From: Planctomycetes bacterium RIFCSPHIGHO2_12_FULL_52_36
Lineage (GTDB): Bacteria > Planctomycetota > Brocadiia > Brocadiales > Bathyanammoxibiaceae
NCBI GenBank assembly: GCA_001828545.1
Contig: MHYW01000079.1
Location: 1 to 7,494 of the forward strand
Direction of reading: 5' to 3'
DNA: 7,494 nucleotides
Shown: one piece after another, positions 1 to 5,505 of the stretch
Numbering within the stretch: the stretch's first letter is position 1
Layout: every line of letters begins with the position of its first letter
Translations under genes and position numbers: made by a program
Notes under the pieces: generated by a model
The model's input: only the letters and a program-made list of their open reading frames with translations
Told to the model about the DNA's origin: nothing
Databases searched by the model: none

Positions 1-136
1 CATCGTCATTACCAGCAGTTTTTCTGCCAAGGACTACCCCAATCTCCGTGAGATTGACCCCAGGCTTGTCTTCCTGGAAAAACCCTTTTCCAAAGAGACA
101 CTCCTGAGGGTAGTGCAGGAAAGGCTGGGGAAGTAG
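1..136 (+). CDS. Response regulator receiver domain, C-terminal end (partial)
   Basis: This is the last 44 codons of a gene that begins before the window; the reading frame starts at base 2 and ends with TAG at 134-136. The peptide opens IVITSSFSAKDY and continues to LVFLEKPFSKETLLRVV. That fits the second half of a CheY-like receiver domain: a hydrophobic strand ending in the conserved Thr/Ser switch position (ITSS), then a strand ending in the conserved Lys-Pro pair (EKPF), then the last helix. The protein ends just after this helix, so the receiver is C-terminal. The parent could be a stand-alone regulator or a hybrid sensor kinase; the phosphorylated Asp and any output domain lie outside the window. 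Family identity is fairly secure, the exact protein is not. Confidence 0.75.
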   Translation, partial: IVITSSFSAKDYPNLREIDPRLVFLEKPFSKETLLRVVQERLGK

Positions 137-144
137 CCTCTATA

Positions 145-194
145 GGGGACAGGGGCTAGGGGTCAGAGGTCAGGGGCCAGGGGTCAGGGATTAG
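145..194. repeat. G-rich short tandem repeat tract
   Basis: After the receiver gene there is a run of degenerate 7-bp units, alternating GGGGTCA, GGGGCTA, GAGGTCA and GGGGCCA. It looks like a minisatellite generated by slippage. No ORF or regulatory motif is visible in it. The rest of the spacer up to 330 is A-rich and holds only a very short GGGC-AAAA-GCCC hairpin at 223-234. Confidence 0.6.
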
Positions 195-330
195 GAAAAA
201 AATTGCCGGTCTCTGGCTTCTAGGGCAAAAGCCCCCTTACATCTCAGCGAAATAAAAAAAGATTAAAGCCAAAAATTTATCCATGTCCATATACTCCATA
301 ACGACAGTCATTATTTGAACGCTATCAATC

Positions 331-1083
331 ATGCCTGATACCTTTGACCCCGAATACAGTTGGCTTACAACCTGGGAGGAGAACCCCCACCCTCCCGTCC
401 TCTTTTATGGCACCAGTTCCAATCTGATTCATAAGATTGAGGAACGTGGGTTGACCCCCGGCATGGAAGAGGAGGATAACCTCATGGCCATTGCCCGGCA
501 CATCCTCTCCTCGGCCAAAAAGCTGGGAGATAAGAGGACAGCCGAACAAGCAGAAATAATCCTGCTAGAGCATGGAGAAAAGACGGGGCCTTTGAAGCTG
601 ACCTTTAATTATTACCATGCCCTCCGTCTTGCCAGAAAAAAGACAAGGAGGTTAGAAGCCCTGCAGTGGCTTTGTGAGACCTTCGGGGAGAGGGCAGGAC
701 AATGCGAGGATACAAGCCTGGCAGAGTTAGCCATAAACCGGATGCGTTATTCCTGCCGGGGGACGTGTGACCTCCACCTCAGCCCGCCGGGGATAGTAGT
801 ATACGTACGTACTGACCTCTTAAAGTTCCAGGACCTCTCCCCTTTACTGGAGGACAAAAAGGAGCTTAAAAGGGCCTTGAAAGGGAAGAGCCGCCTATGC
901 AAAAACCATTGGCCGAAGGCCTCCTGGTGGAAGAAATTAACCAGGTCTGCGGTGGAAAGATACCTGGAGGAGTCCATCAGGGGAGACCAGGACCGTCCTG
1001 GCCTCGGCGAAGAGGTCACTACCCTTTACCCCATCCCCATCGCAGATATACTCAGGATAGAATTACCCCCATCTACGCAGTAA
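331..1083 (+). CDS. Protein of unknown family with ADP-ribosyltransferase-like fold signature
   Basis: I do not recognise this 250-residue protein as a named family. No signal peptide or membrane segment is seen, so it is probably cytoplasmic. Four segments appear in the order expected for an ART (ADP-ribosyltransferase) fold: VLFYGTSSNLIHKIEERGL (residues 23-41), like the common YHGTS..N...I...GL start; LKLTFNYYHALRLARK (88-103), like the LT...A..A strand-helix; GIVVYVRTDLLKF (154-166), a strand followed by a turn; and EEVTTLYPIPIADILRIEL (227-245), like the E...pIp...I ending. If this is right, the usual His of motif 1 is Tyr26 and the catalytic Glu candidate is E227 or E228. A long charged helical insert lies at about 45-85, and a Cys/Arg-rich stretch at about 116-147. 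ATG at 331 has no Shine-Dalgarno; a TATACT hexamer at 290-295 lacks a matching -35. The gene stands alone with no immunity or antitoxin partner. It could be a toxin-like or nucleic-acid-modifying ART, or a non-enzymatic relative. Confidence 0.75.
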   Translation: MPDTFDPEYSWLTTWEENPHPPVLFYGTSSNLIHKIEERGLTPGMEEEDNLMAIARHILSSAKKLGDKRTAEQAEIILLEHGEKTGPLKLTFNYYHALRLARKKTRRLEALQWLCETFGERAGQCEDTSLAELAINRMRYSCRGTCDLHLSPPGIVVYVRTDLLKFQDLSPLLEDKKELKRALKGKSRLCKNHWPKASWWKKLTRSAVERYLEESIRGDQDRPGLGEEVTTLYPIPIADILRIELPPSTQ

Positions 1084-1087
1084 GCGG

Positions 1088-1120
1088 TTGTAGGGGCGAC
1101 CCGACGGGTCGCCCCTACAA
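1088..1120. repeat. Perfect 15-bp-arm palindrome (REP/MITE-like), possible bidirectional terminator
   Basis: The arms TTGTAGGGGCGACCC (1088-1102) and its exact reverse complement (1106-1120) flank a 3-nt loop, GAC. The element starts 4 nt after the stop of the upstream gene and ends 27 nt before the stop of the convergent glcD-like gene. It would therefore form a strong hairpin in both transcripts. There is no clear U-tract on either side, so termination would not be classical. Its outer end, GTAGGGGC, matches the ends of the element inside the cytochrome gene at 3645-3718, pointing to a dispersed repeat family. Confidence 0.85.
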
Positions 1121-1147
1121 TAGTACTCCCTCAGAGGTCTTCAATCA

Positions 1148-2563
1148 TCAAGAGATAAATATCTTCCCAGGGTTCATTATGCCCTTGGGGTCAAAGAACT
1201 TCTTGAGAGACTTCATCAACTGGAGCTCTTGAGAGGGGACTTCTAAAGGTAAGAACTCTGCCTTGGCAATGCCAACACCGTGCTCCCCCGTTATTGTCCC
1301 CCCTACGGAGACCACCTTTCTTAGCATCTGTTCCACCATTTCCGCCACCTTCTTTTCGTCTTCCTCTCCGTACCCATAGAGGAAATTCACGTGGATGTTA
1401 CCGTCTCCTATGTGGCCGAAGCAGGCGCTATGGATGGAGTATCTCTCCCCAAGGGAGTAGAGTTCTCTCAGTATCTCTTTTATCTTGCTTCTGGGGACGC
1501 AGATGTCTTCATTGAGCTTCCTCCCAGCTACCTTGAAGAGGGCAGGTGAGATGGACTTCCTGACGGCCCACAAGACCTCTCTCTCTTTCGCCGTCTTAGC
1601 TACTACGACCTGAAAGGCCCCATGCTCCCAGCATGTCTTTTCTACGCCCGCCACGTCCTTTTCTACTAGAGACGCCTCACCGTCTACGTCTATTAGGAGG
1701 AAGGCATTGGCTTTTTCAGGTATCTCTGCCCCTCCGTACCCCCTGATGGAGTTGATGCAGATACCGTCCACGAACTCAAGGGTCTTTGGTATTATCCCCT
1801 GGCCCAGTATTATGCCGTCGGCCGCATCCGCCGCCGCCTCGGGGGCATTGAAGTAGGCCAACAGGGTCTCTACCCTTTCAGGTAGTGGGATGAGTTTTAC
1901 CGTAATCTTGGTGAATACGCCCAGTGTCCCCTCAGAGCCTACGAAGAGCCTGGTAAGGTCGTAGCCCGCCACACTCCTCAAGGTCCTGCGTCCGGTATTT
2001 ATTACACTGCCGTCCGGCAAGACCACCTCCAGAGAGAGGACGTAGTCCCTGGTAACCCCGTACTTAAGCCCGGCCATCCCGCCCGAGCACTCAGCCACGT
2101 TTCCCCCTAAAGTGGAGAACTCGGCACTGCCAGGGTCCGGGGGATAAAAGAGTTTGTACTTGGCCACCTCGTCTTGAAATCGTTTTGTAACCACCCCAGG
2201 CTCCACGGTAGCCATAAGGTCATTGGGATTTATCTCCAGGATACGGTCCATCCTGGTAGTATCCAGGACTATGCCCCCGTGCAAGGGGACGGAGCCCCCG
2301 GAGAGCCCGCTGCGTGCCCCGCAGGGATACACGGGGATTGTAAATTTATCTGCCACCTTTATTACGGCAGAGACCTCCTCTGTACTGGTGGCCTTTATTA
2401 TTACGTCCGGGAGGGCCTTTTGTCGGGTAGCAGTAGCGTCGTAAGAGTAACAGACCCTGTCCTCTACGTGGGTGATAACGTTTTCCTTCCCTAAGGCACT
2501 ATAAAGGGCCTCCATTGCGGCAGGGCTTACTCTACTCTCTTTGGGGAGGGTGTCTTTTGTCAT
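1148..2563 (-). CDS. glcD: FAD-linked 2-hydroxyacid dehydrogenase, GlcD/D-lactate dehydrogenase type
   Basis: A 471-residue flavoprotein expected to oxidise glycolate, D-lactate or a similar 2-hydroxyacid to the 2-oxoacid. The N-terminal half is the PCMH-type FAD domain: PCGARSGLSGG (80-90) and DPGSAEFSTLGGNVAE (143-158) are the pyrophosphate and isoalloxazine contacts, followed by GYDLTRLFVGSEGTLGV (200-216). The C-terminal half is the FAD-oxidase C domain, with NEDICVPRS (351-359), HIGDGNIHVNF (384-394), GEHGVG (427-432) and FDPKGIMNPGKIF (457-469). Length and motif order are normal for the family, with no break. I chose the ATG at 2563; an in-frame TTG at 2569 is possible but less likely. 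No Shine-Dalgarno is visible. The usual partners GlcE (second FAD subunit) and GlcF (Fe-S, Cys-rich) are absent here, so the electron acceptor and exact substrate cannot be told from the sequence. Confidence 0.93.
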   Translation of the reverse strand: MTKDTLPKESRVSPAAMEALYSALGKENVITHVEDRVCYSYDATATRQKALPDVIIKATSTEEVSAVIKVADKFTIPVYPCGARSGLSGGSVPLHGGIVLDTTRMDRILEINPNDLMATVEPGVVTKRFQDEVAKYKLFYPPDPGSAEFSTLGGNVAECSGGMAGLKYGVTRDYVLSLEVVLPDGSVINTGRRTLRSVAGYDLTRLFVGSEGTLGVFTKITVKLIPLPERVETLLAYFNAPEAAADAADGIILGQGIIPKTLEFVDGICINSIRGYGGAEIPEKANAFLLIDVDGEASLVEKDVAGVEKTCWEHGAFQVVVAKTAKEREVLWAVRKSISPALFKVAGRKLNEDICVPRSKIKEILRELYSLGERYSIHSACFGHIGDGNIHVNFLYGYGEEDEKKVAEMVEQMLRKVVSVGGTITGEHGVGIAKAEFLPLEVPSQELQLMKSLKKFFDPKGIMNPGKIFIS

Positions 2564-2573
2564 TAACAACGTT

Positions 2574-2602
2574 ATGATAACAAAGTTTTAGATAGAATTC
2601 AA
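2574..2602 (-). promoter_or_regulatory. Predicted sigma70-type promoter of the glcD-like gene, near-leaderless
   Basis: On the minus strand a TTGAAT -35 (2602-2597) and a TATCAT -10 (2579-2574) are separated by exactly 17 bp. Transcription would start near 2567, only about 4 nt before the ATG at 2563, which agrees with the lack of a ribosome binding site. The spacing and hexamers are good, but no transcript data exist. Confidence 0.55.
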
Positions 2603-2614
2603 ATTCAGTTCTGT

Positions 2615-2661
2615 GTTGCCAGTCTTCGGTTGTCAGTCTGACAACTGATAACGGACAACTG
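2615..2661. repeat. Degenerate 14-bp-period repeats and palindrome
   Basis: GTTGCCAGTC (2615-2624) and GTTGTCAGTC (2629-2638) recur at a 14-bp period, and GACAACTG occurs at 2640-2647 and 2654-2661, also 14 bp apart. The two unit types are mutually inverted and meet in a perfect palindrome, GTTGTCAG-T-CTGACAAC (2629-2645). No ORF fits here. The tract lies between the cytochrome gene stop and the glcD-like promoter. Confidence 0.6.
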
Positions 2662-2682
2662 GGCTTCTGCTTATTACTGCCT

Positions 2683-2734
2683 ACTGCTTACTACCTCGCA
2701 GGCTAAAGCCTGCGGCTACAACTGCTTACTACCT
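2683..2734. repeat. Palindrome flanked by 14-bp direct repeats at the cytochrome gene stop
   Basis: ACTGCTTACTACCT occurs at 2683-2696 and again at 2721-2734. Between the copies is a 24-bp insert whose core is the palindrome CGCAGGCT-AA-AGCCTGCG (2697-2714). The second copy covers the stop codon (2729-2731) of the tetrahaem protein gene, and the palindrome starts about 14 nt past the stop on the minus strand. It may act as a transcript-end hairpin. The arrangement looks like a small insertion with target duplication, or a slippage product. Confidence 0.7.
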
Positions 2735-4189
2735 ACTGTCCCCTGGATAGACAGGGGTCTCTACAGGGTGTCTTATCTTCTCCCAGTAGGGTCCAAACTG
2801 GAACGTGGGGCTGTGTTCGGGGTCATGGCATCCCTTGCAAAGCTCTGGGGAGACCTTGCCATACCCACCCTGTAGGGACAGGTCTTTAGCCCTATCCCTG
2901 CGGGCGTTGGCAATATGGAGACTGCCTGGGCCATGGCATGTCTCACAGCCCACGCCTGTGAGGTCAGGGCTTATGTCCTGAGACTGGAAGCCACTCGCGT
3001 AATTGAGGCCCACCACATGGCAGGTTACACACTCGGGGTCAGAGGCCCGCCCTGCCTTTAGCAGTGTCTCATAGGCAGCGGCATGGAGGGTACTCCCCCA
3101 GTGCTGGGATACGGCAGGGTGACAGGGGCTACATGCACGACTCCCGACGTAGCTGGTCTGTCCAGGGAGGGGGAATCTCTCTACCCTGGAGAGGAGTTTC
3201 TCCTCTTTGAGCCTCTCCTGGTAGTTGTCAAGCAGGCTGAGCATGGGGGCTGAGTCCTCAAGACGCTCGTCCAGGGTTACGGTCTCCACTACCCCTGAGC
3301 CCTTGTCAGGATTGTAACGGTACAGCACCAGGTGTTTGCCCTTAATGCCAGGGGTGAAGACCCAGGTATTGTCTTTCTTAATTACTATCGGATGCTCCAC
3401 CCCATGCCCCGAGGCAACCAGATGGAACTCTGGGAAGTCGCTGGCAAGCTCAAGGGACTCTTCCAGGGGGGCGTGGGAGAGGAGGACCAGGACGTCTGCC
3501 TTGTCCTTCAACTCCCTTATCAGGGGTGGAAGGGCCTCGGCGGGGGGAATTATTTCTACCCCGGGTGGCATCCGTCCCTTCTCCGCCACGGACGACGGCC
3601 CAAGGAGGGTGGGAGAGAGGATACCCAGGAATCCAATCCTTAACGTAGGGGCAGGTCTTGCACCTTTGTCGGGAGTGGCCCCGCCACCCCCACTATCCTG
3701 GACAGGTCTTGCCCCTACTTCACAGACTTTATAAGGGACTATTTCTAACGTGTAGGGCGTGCCTGGATGCGACCCACTAAGCCGTATATTAGAGGAGAGT
3801 AAGGTTACAGGGCCTGGGGGAAAGAGGTAGGCCAGGACCTCCAATCCCATGTCCAGGTCCATCTCCCCCAGGTTATGTATGGAGTGATCCATAATTTTTA
3901 GGGCCTGGATAAGGGTTTCTGCCTTTAATTCATCCTGCCTCCTGACATGGCCTGCGGCGAGGGTGTCCCCGCCAACAAGGTCGCCAAGGCTTACTGATAA
4001 CCACGGCTCAGAAAGAGATTTCAGAAAGGTGTGCCTCTTGGCTATACCACCCAGCAGGGGCTTCGCACAGCCACAGGGTTCCAGATAACCCCTTTCCTCA
4101 CCGCTGAAGAGGAGGCATCCGCCTAAGGCGGACTGTGCCTGTAATGAGGCAGGGAGGAGGGCGAGGAGCAGTAGTGTGCAGGGTATCAT
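2729..4189 (-). CDS. Secreted degenerate metallophosphoesterase fused to a tetrahaem cytochrome c domain
   Basis: The 486-residue product begins with a signal peptide (about 1-19, ending SLQAQS) and should be periplasmic. Residues about 24-310 follow the layout of 5'-nucleotidase/SoxB-like metallophosphoesterases: a LEPCGC...GGIAKR stretch (36-52), SLGDLVGG (67-74), NLGEMDLDMG (106-115), VLVLLSHAPLEE (233-244) and SGHGVEHP (260-267). The first metal motif, usually D-x-H, reads GEERG (30-34), and the GNHE motif reads LGEMD, so catalysis is doubtful. The C-terminal part is a cytochrome c554-like domain with four CxxCH haem sites: CSPCH (353-357), CVTCH (387-391), CETCH (415-419) and CKGCH (451-455). 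It also has extra His residues (H363, H369, H474) that may be axial ligands. Residues 158-182 are encoded by a repeat element. The ATG overlaps the stop of the DUF1573 gene as ATGA, so translation is probably coupled. Likely role: periplasmic electron transfer or redox chemistry; substrate unknown. Confidence 0.88.
   Translation of the reverse strand: MIPCTLLLLALLPASLQAQSALGGCLLFSGEERGYLEPCGCAKPLLGGIAKRHTFLKSLSEPWLSVSLGDLVGGDTLAAGHVRRQDELKAETLIQALKIMDHSIHNLGEMDLDMGLEVLAYLFPPGPVTLLSSNIRLSGSHPGTPYTLEIVPYKVCEVGARPVQDSGGGGATPDKGARPAPTLRIGFLGILSPTLLGPSSVAEKGRMPPGVEIIPPAEALPPLIRELKDKADVLVLLSHAPLEESLELASDFPEFHLVASGHGVEHPIVIKKDNTWVFTPGIKGKHLVLYRYNPDKGSGVVETVTLDERLEDSAPMLSLLDNYQERLKEEKLLSRVERFPLPGQTSYVGSRACSPCHPAVSQHWGSTLHAAAYETLLKAGRASDPECVTCHVVGLNYASGFQSQDISPDLTGVGCETCHGPGSLHIANARRDRAKDLSLQGGYGKVSPELCKGCHDPEHSPTFQFGPYWEKIRHPVETPVYPGDSR
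3645..3718. repeat. 74-bp repeat element inside the cytochrome gene coding sequence
   Basis: The element has inverted ends GTAGGGGCA (3645-3653) and TGCCCCTAC (3710-3718) and an internal direct repeat, AGGTCTTG (3653-3660 and 3704-3711). Its small central hairpin is GTGGC-CCC-GCCAC (3675-3687). It is read through in frame as residues 158-182 of the minus-strand protein: a low-complexity loop with a duplicated GARP motif and a GGGG run. The outer ends match the palindrome at 1088-1120. Confidence 0.7.
4118..4132. repeat. 15-bp palindrome, copy A, in the cytochrome gene
   Basis: TCCGCCT-A-AGGCGGA is a perfect 7-bp inverted repeat around one base. On the minus strand it encodes SALGG (residues 20-24), just after the signal peptide cleavage region of the tetrahaem protein. 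Confidence 0.65.
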
Positions 4190-5277
4190 TCTTTTATAGT
4201 AGCAGAGACAGGAACGGTAATAAGAGGCTGGGATGTACTCGTAGTATGTATAGTCAGACTCCCTTCAAACCTGCCTACGGGGGCCTCTTTGCTGAGGACT
4301 ACATCCATACGGTAATTCGCTCCGCCTGAGGTGGACGAACCTCCCCCCTCCGGGTCTCTACGGAGGCTGAAGACCTCGGCTGGAAGCGGTACTGTTTCCT
4401 GAGCCCTCTTCGCCTGAGGCGGAGAAGGGACGGATGCCACTTCAACCCTGACTAACCTGACCCCAGGGTTGTGGAAGGTGATAAGTAGCTGTCTTACCGC
4501 CTCTGTGCCCCGCCTGACCAGTCCAAAAGAGAGTTGAGGGGGAAAGACTGAGACGTCGCTAACCACCTCCCCGAAGAAGTGGATAGTGATAATGGGCTGT
4601 CTAGGGCTATTGGTGTAAACTATCAGGTCTCCATCAAACCTGCCCGCAGGAGAATCTTTTTTTACCTCTAATTTTATGGCATAGAGACCACCTGCCTGTC
4701 TCTCTATGGAGGTAATCTCCAATGCCCTGGAAGAGGATTGGGCCTCAGATACCTTGAGTTCCATGCCAGTAGGGGATTTTACCTCTACTTTGAGGCTGCG
4801 GCCTTCCCCTTGTCTTATCTGGCCCAGCGTCAATCTGGAGGGTTCAGCCACTACTTCCTCCAGGATGAAGGCCTCCAGGGTTAGGGTATGGGTAGGTTCC
4901 GATGGGTCATTGGTGTCTACCATCACGGTCTTGGTTACTTTCCCCACGAAATTTTTAGAATCAAAGGTTACCTCCACATAGGCCTCCCCTCCAGGGGAGA
5001 TAACCTTCTGAGAGGGTTCGGCTGCAGTACACCCACAGGAGGCCCTGACCTTTCTAATCTCCAACTCTGCCTCCCCCCCGTTTTTTAGTAGGAAATGATG
5101 TCGTACTTTCTCCCCACGGTATATCTGCCCAAAGGAATGAATACTCTCAGGGACGGTTAGGCGGGGGGTTTTTCCAGGAGCGTCCCCGCCACCTTCAGTA
5201 TTGCATAAACCTTCTCCCCCATAGTATCCTATGCAAATCAGGGCTATGTACAGGACGATAGATGCACCTCGTTTCAT
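4186..5277 (-). CDS. Secreted three-domain DUF1573 protein
   Basis: The 363-residue product has a signal peptide (MKRGASIVLYIALICIGYYGGE, with no clear lipobox), so it is exported. Residues about 37-138 are a DUF1573 domain: HSFGQIYRGEKVRHHFLLKN (47-66), then the diagnostic SCGCT (80-84), and the terminal strands VDTNDPSEP...LTLEA. Two further Ig-like/ASH-type beta domains follow, at about 140-238 and 240-361. They share a duplicated ending, SPAGRFDGDLIVYTNSP...ITI (209-232) and APVGRFEGSLTIHTTSTSQPLITV (332-355). The CGC cysteines are the only obvious redox or metal-binding candidates. The function of DUF1573 is not established. The start ATG at 5277 has no Shine-Dalgarno and sits 2 nt from a predicted transcription start. 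The stop overlaps the next gene by 4 nt, suggesting a joint role with the tetrahaem protein, perhaps as a binding or assembly partner. Two copies of a 15-bp palindrome lie in the third domain. Confidence 0.9.
   Translation of the reverse strand: MKRGASIVLYIALICIGYYGGEGLCNTEGGGDAPGKTPRLTVPESIHSFGQIYRGEKVRHHFLLKNGGEAELEIRKVRASCGCTAAEPSQKVISPGGEAYVEVTFDSKNFVGKVTKTVMVDTNDPSEPTHTLTLEAFILEEVVAEPSRLTLGQIRQGEGRSLKVEVKSPTGMELKVSEAQSSSRALEITSIERQAGGLYAIKLEVKKDSPAGRFDGDLIVYTNSPRQPIITIHFFGEVVSDVSVFPPQLSFGLVRRGTEAVRQLLITFHNPGVRLVRVEVASVPSPPQAKRAQETVPLPAEVFSLRRDPEGGGSSTSGGANYRMDVVLSKEAPVGRFEGSLTIHTTSTSQPLITVPVSATIKE
4321..4335. repeat. 15-bp palindrome, copy B, in the DUF1573 gene
   Basis: TCCGCCT-G-AGGTGGA has one arm mismatch. 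On the minus strand it encodes STSGG (residues 315-319), in a Gly/Ser-rich loop of the third beta domain. Confidence 0.55.
4409..4423. repeat. 15-bp palindrome, copy C, in the DUF1573 gene
   Basis: TTCGCCT-G-AGGCGGA has one arm mismatch. It is read in a different frame from copies A and B, giving SPPQAK (residues 285-290), in a loop before a strand of the third beta domain. Confidence 0.55.
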
Positions 5278-5285
5278 GAGCTTTA

Positions 5286-5314
5286 ATATTACAGGGCTTC
5301 AGTAACATGGTCAA
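5286..5314 (-). promoter_or_regulatory. Predicted promoter of the DUF1573-cytochrome operon, near-leaderless
   Basis: The minus strand has TTGACC (5314-5309), a 17-bp spacer and TAATAT (5291-5286). The -10 matches the consensus at four of six positions. Transcription would start near 5279, about 2 nt before the ATG at 5277; no Shine-Dalgarno is present. Confidence 0.5.
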
Positions 5315-5327
5315 GATAGTGGCATTA

Positions 5328-5353
5328 CTGAGGTTCGGACATGAGTTCGGACA
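5328..5353. repeat. 26-bp inverted repeat, left arm (12-bp GTTCGGACATGA-type units)
   Basis: This arm contains GTTCGGACA twice at a 12-bp period (5333-5341 and 5345-5353). It is the reverse complement of 5512-5537 at 22 of 26 positions. It lies upstream of the DUF1573 promoter. Confidence 0.65.
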
Positions 5354-5387
5354 TTGCCTTATAGTCTTCTCAAATTACACATTAAAA

Positions 5388-5464
5388 CCCCCTCCCCTGG
5401 TGGGAGGGGGAAGGGGGAGGGGGATTCACCCCCACCCTTCCCTCCCCCATCAAGGGGGAGGGAA
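5388..5464. repeat. G/C-rich multi-hairpin element with a G-quadruplex motif
   Basis: Hairpin 1 has 9-bp perfect arms (CCCCCTCCC at 5388-5396, complement at 5402-5410). A middle GGGGG-ATTCA-CCCCC hairpin is at 5419-5433. Hairpin 3 has 11-bp perfect arms (TTCCCTCCCCC at 5438-5448, complement at 5454-5464). Four G-tracts (5402-5404, 5406-5410, 5413-5417, 5419-5423), separated by 1-2 nt, make a textbook quadruplex motif on the + strand. The element lies between two divergent promoters and codes for nothing plausible. It looks like a dispersed intergenic repeat. Confidence 0.75.
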
Positions 5465-5489
5465 TTTAAGTTCTCATATTCTAATGGGG

Positions 5490-5495
5490 TATAGT
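5490..5495 (+). promoter_or_regulatory. Predicted -10 element of the propeller gene, near-leaderless
   Basis: TATAGT lies 10 nt upstream of the ATG at 5506, so transcription would start near 5502 with about a 4-nt leader. The -35 is poor: only a TTAAGT-like hexamer at 18 bp. There is no Shine-Dalgarno upstream of the start. Confidence 0.35.
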
Positions 5496-5505
5496 ACATA
5501 GTGTT

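Noticed and set aside
223..234. GGGC-AAAA-GCCC hairpin as a terminator of the response-regulator gene
   Set aside because: The stem is only 4 bp, it is about 87 nt past the stop, and no U-tract follows.
897..1232. Open frame overlapping the ART-like gene and running through the palindrome
   Set aside because: It is a shadow frame: it crosses the repeat and the antisense end of the glcD-like gene and has no coherent domain.
2563..2569. TTG at 2569 as the start of the glcD-like protein
   Set aside because: It would add only two residues, and ATG at 2563 is a better start codon. Neither has a Shine-Dalgarno, so the choice is not absolute.
3332..3734. Two open frames antisense to the phosphoesterase-cytochrome gene
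   Set aside because: The opposite strand has clear haem motifs and family features throughout; these frames contain the translated repeat element and nothing recognisable.
2729..4189. SoxB or a working 5'-nucleotidase
   Set aside because: Key metal-binding motifs are altered and a tetrahaem domain is fused at the C-terminus; a specific enzyme name would overstate the evidence.
5307..5501. Possible small + strand gene between the divergent promoters
   Set aside because: Its translation is mainly the inverted-repeat arm and the G/C-rich hairpin block (Pro/Gly/His-rich), and it overlaps the DUF1573 promoter. It has no Shine-Dalgarno and no recognisable domain.
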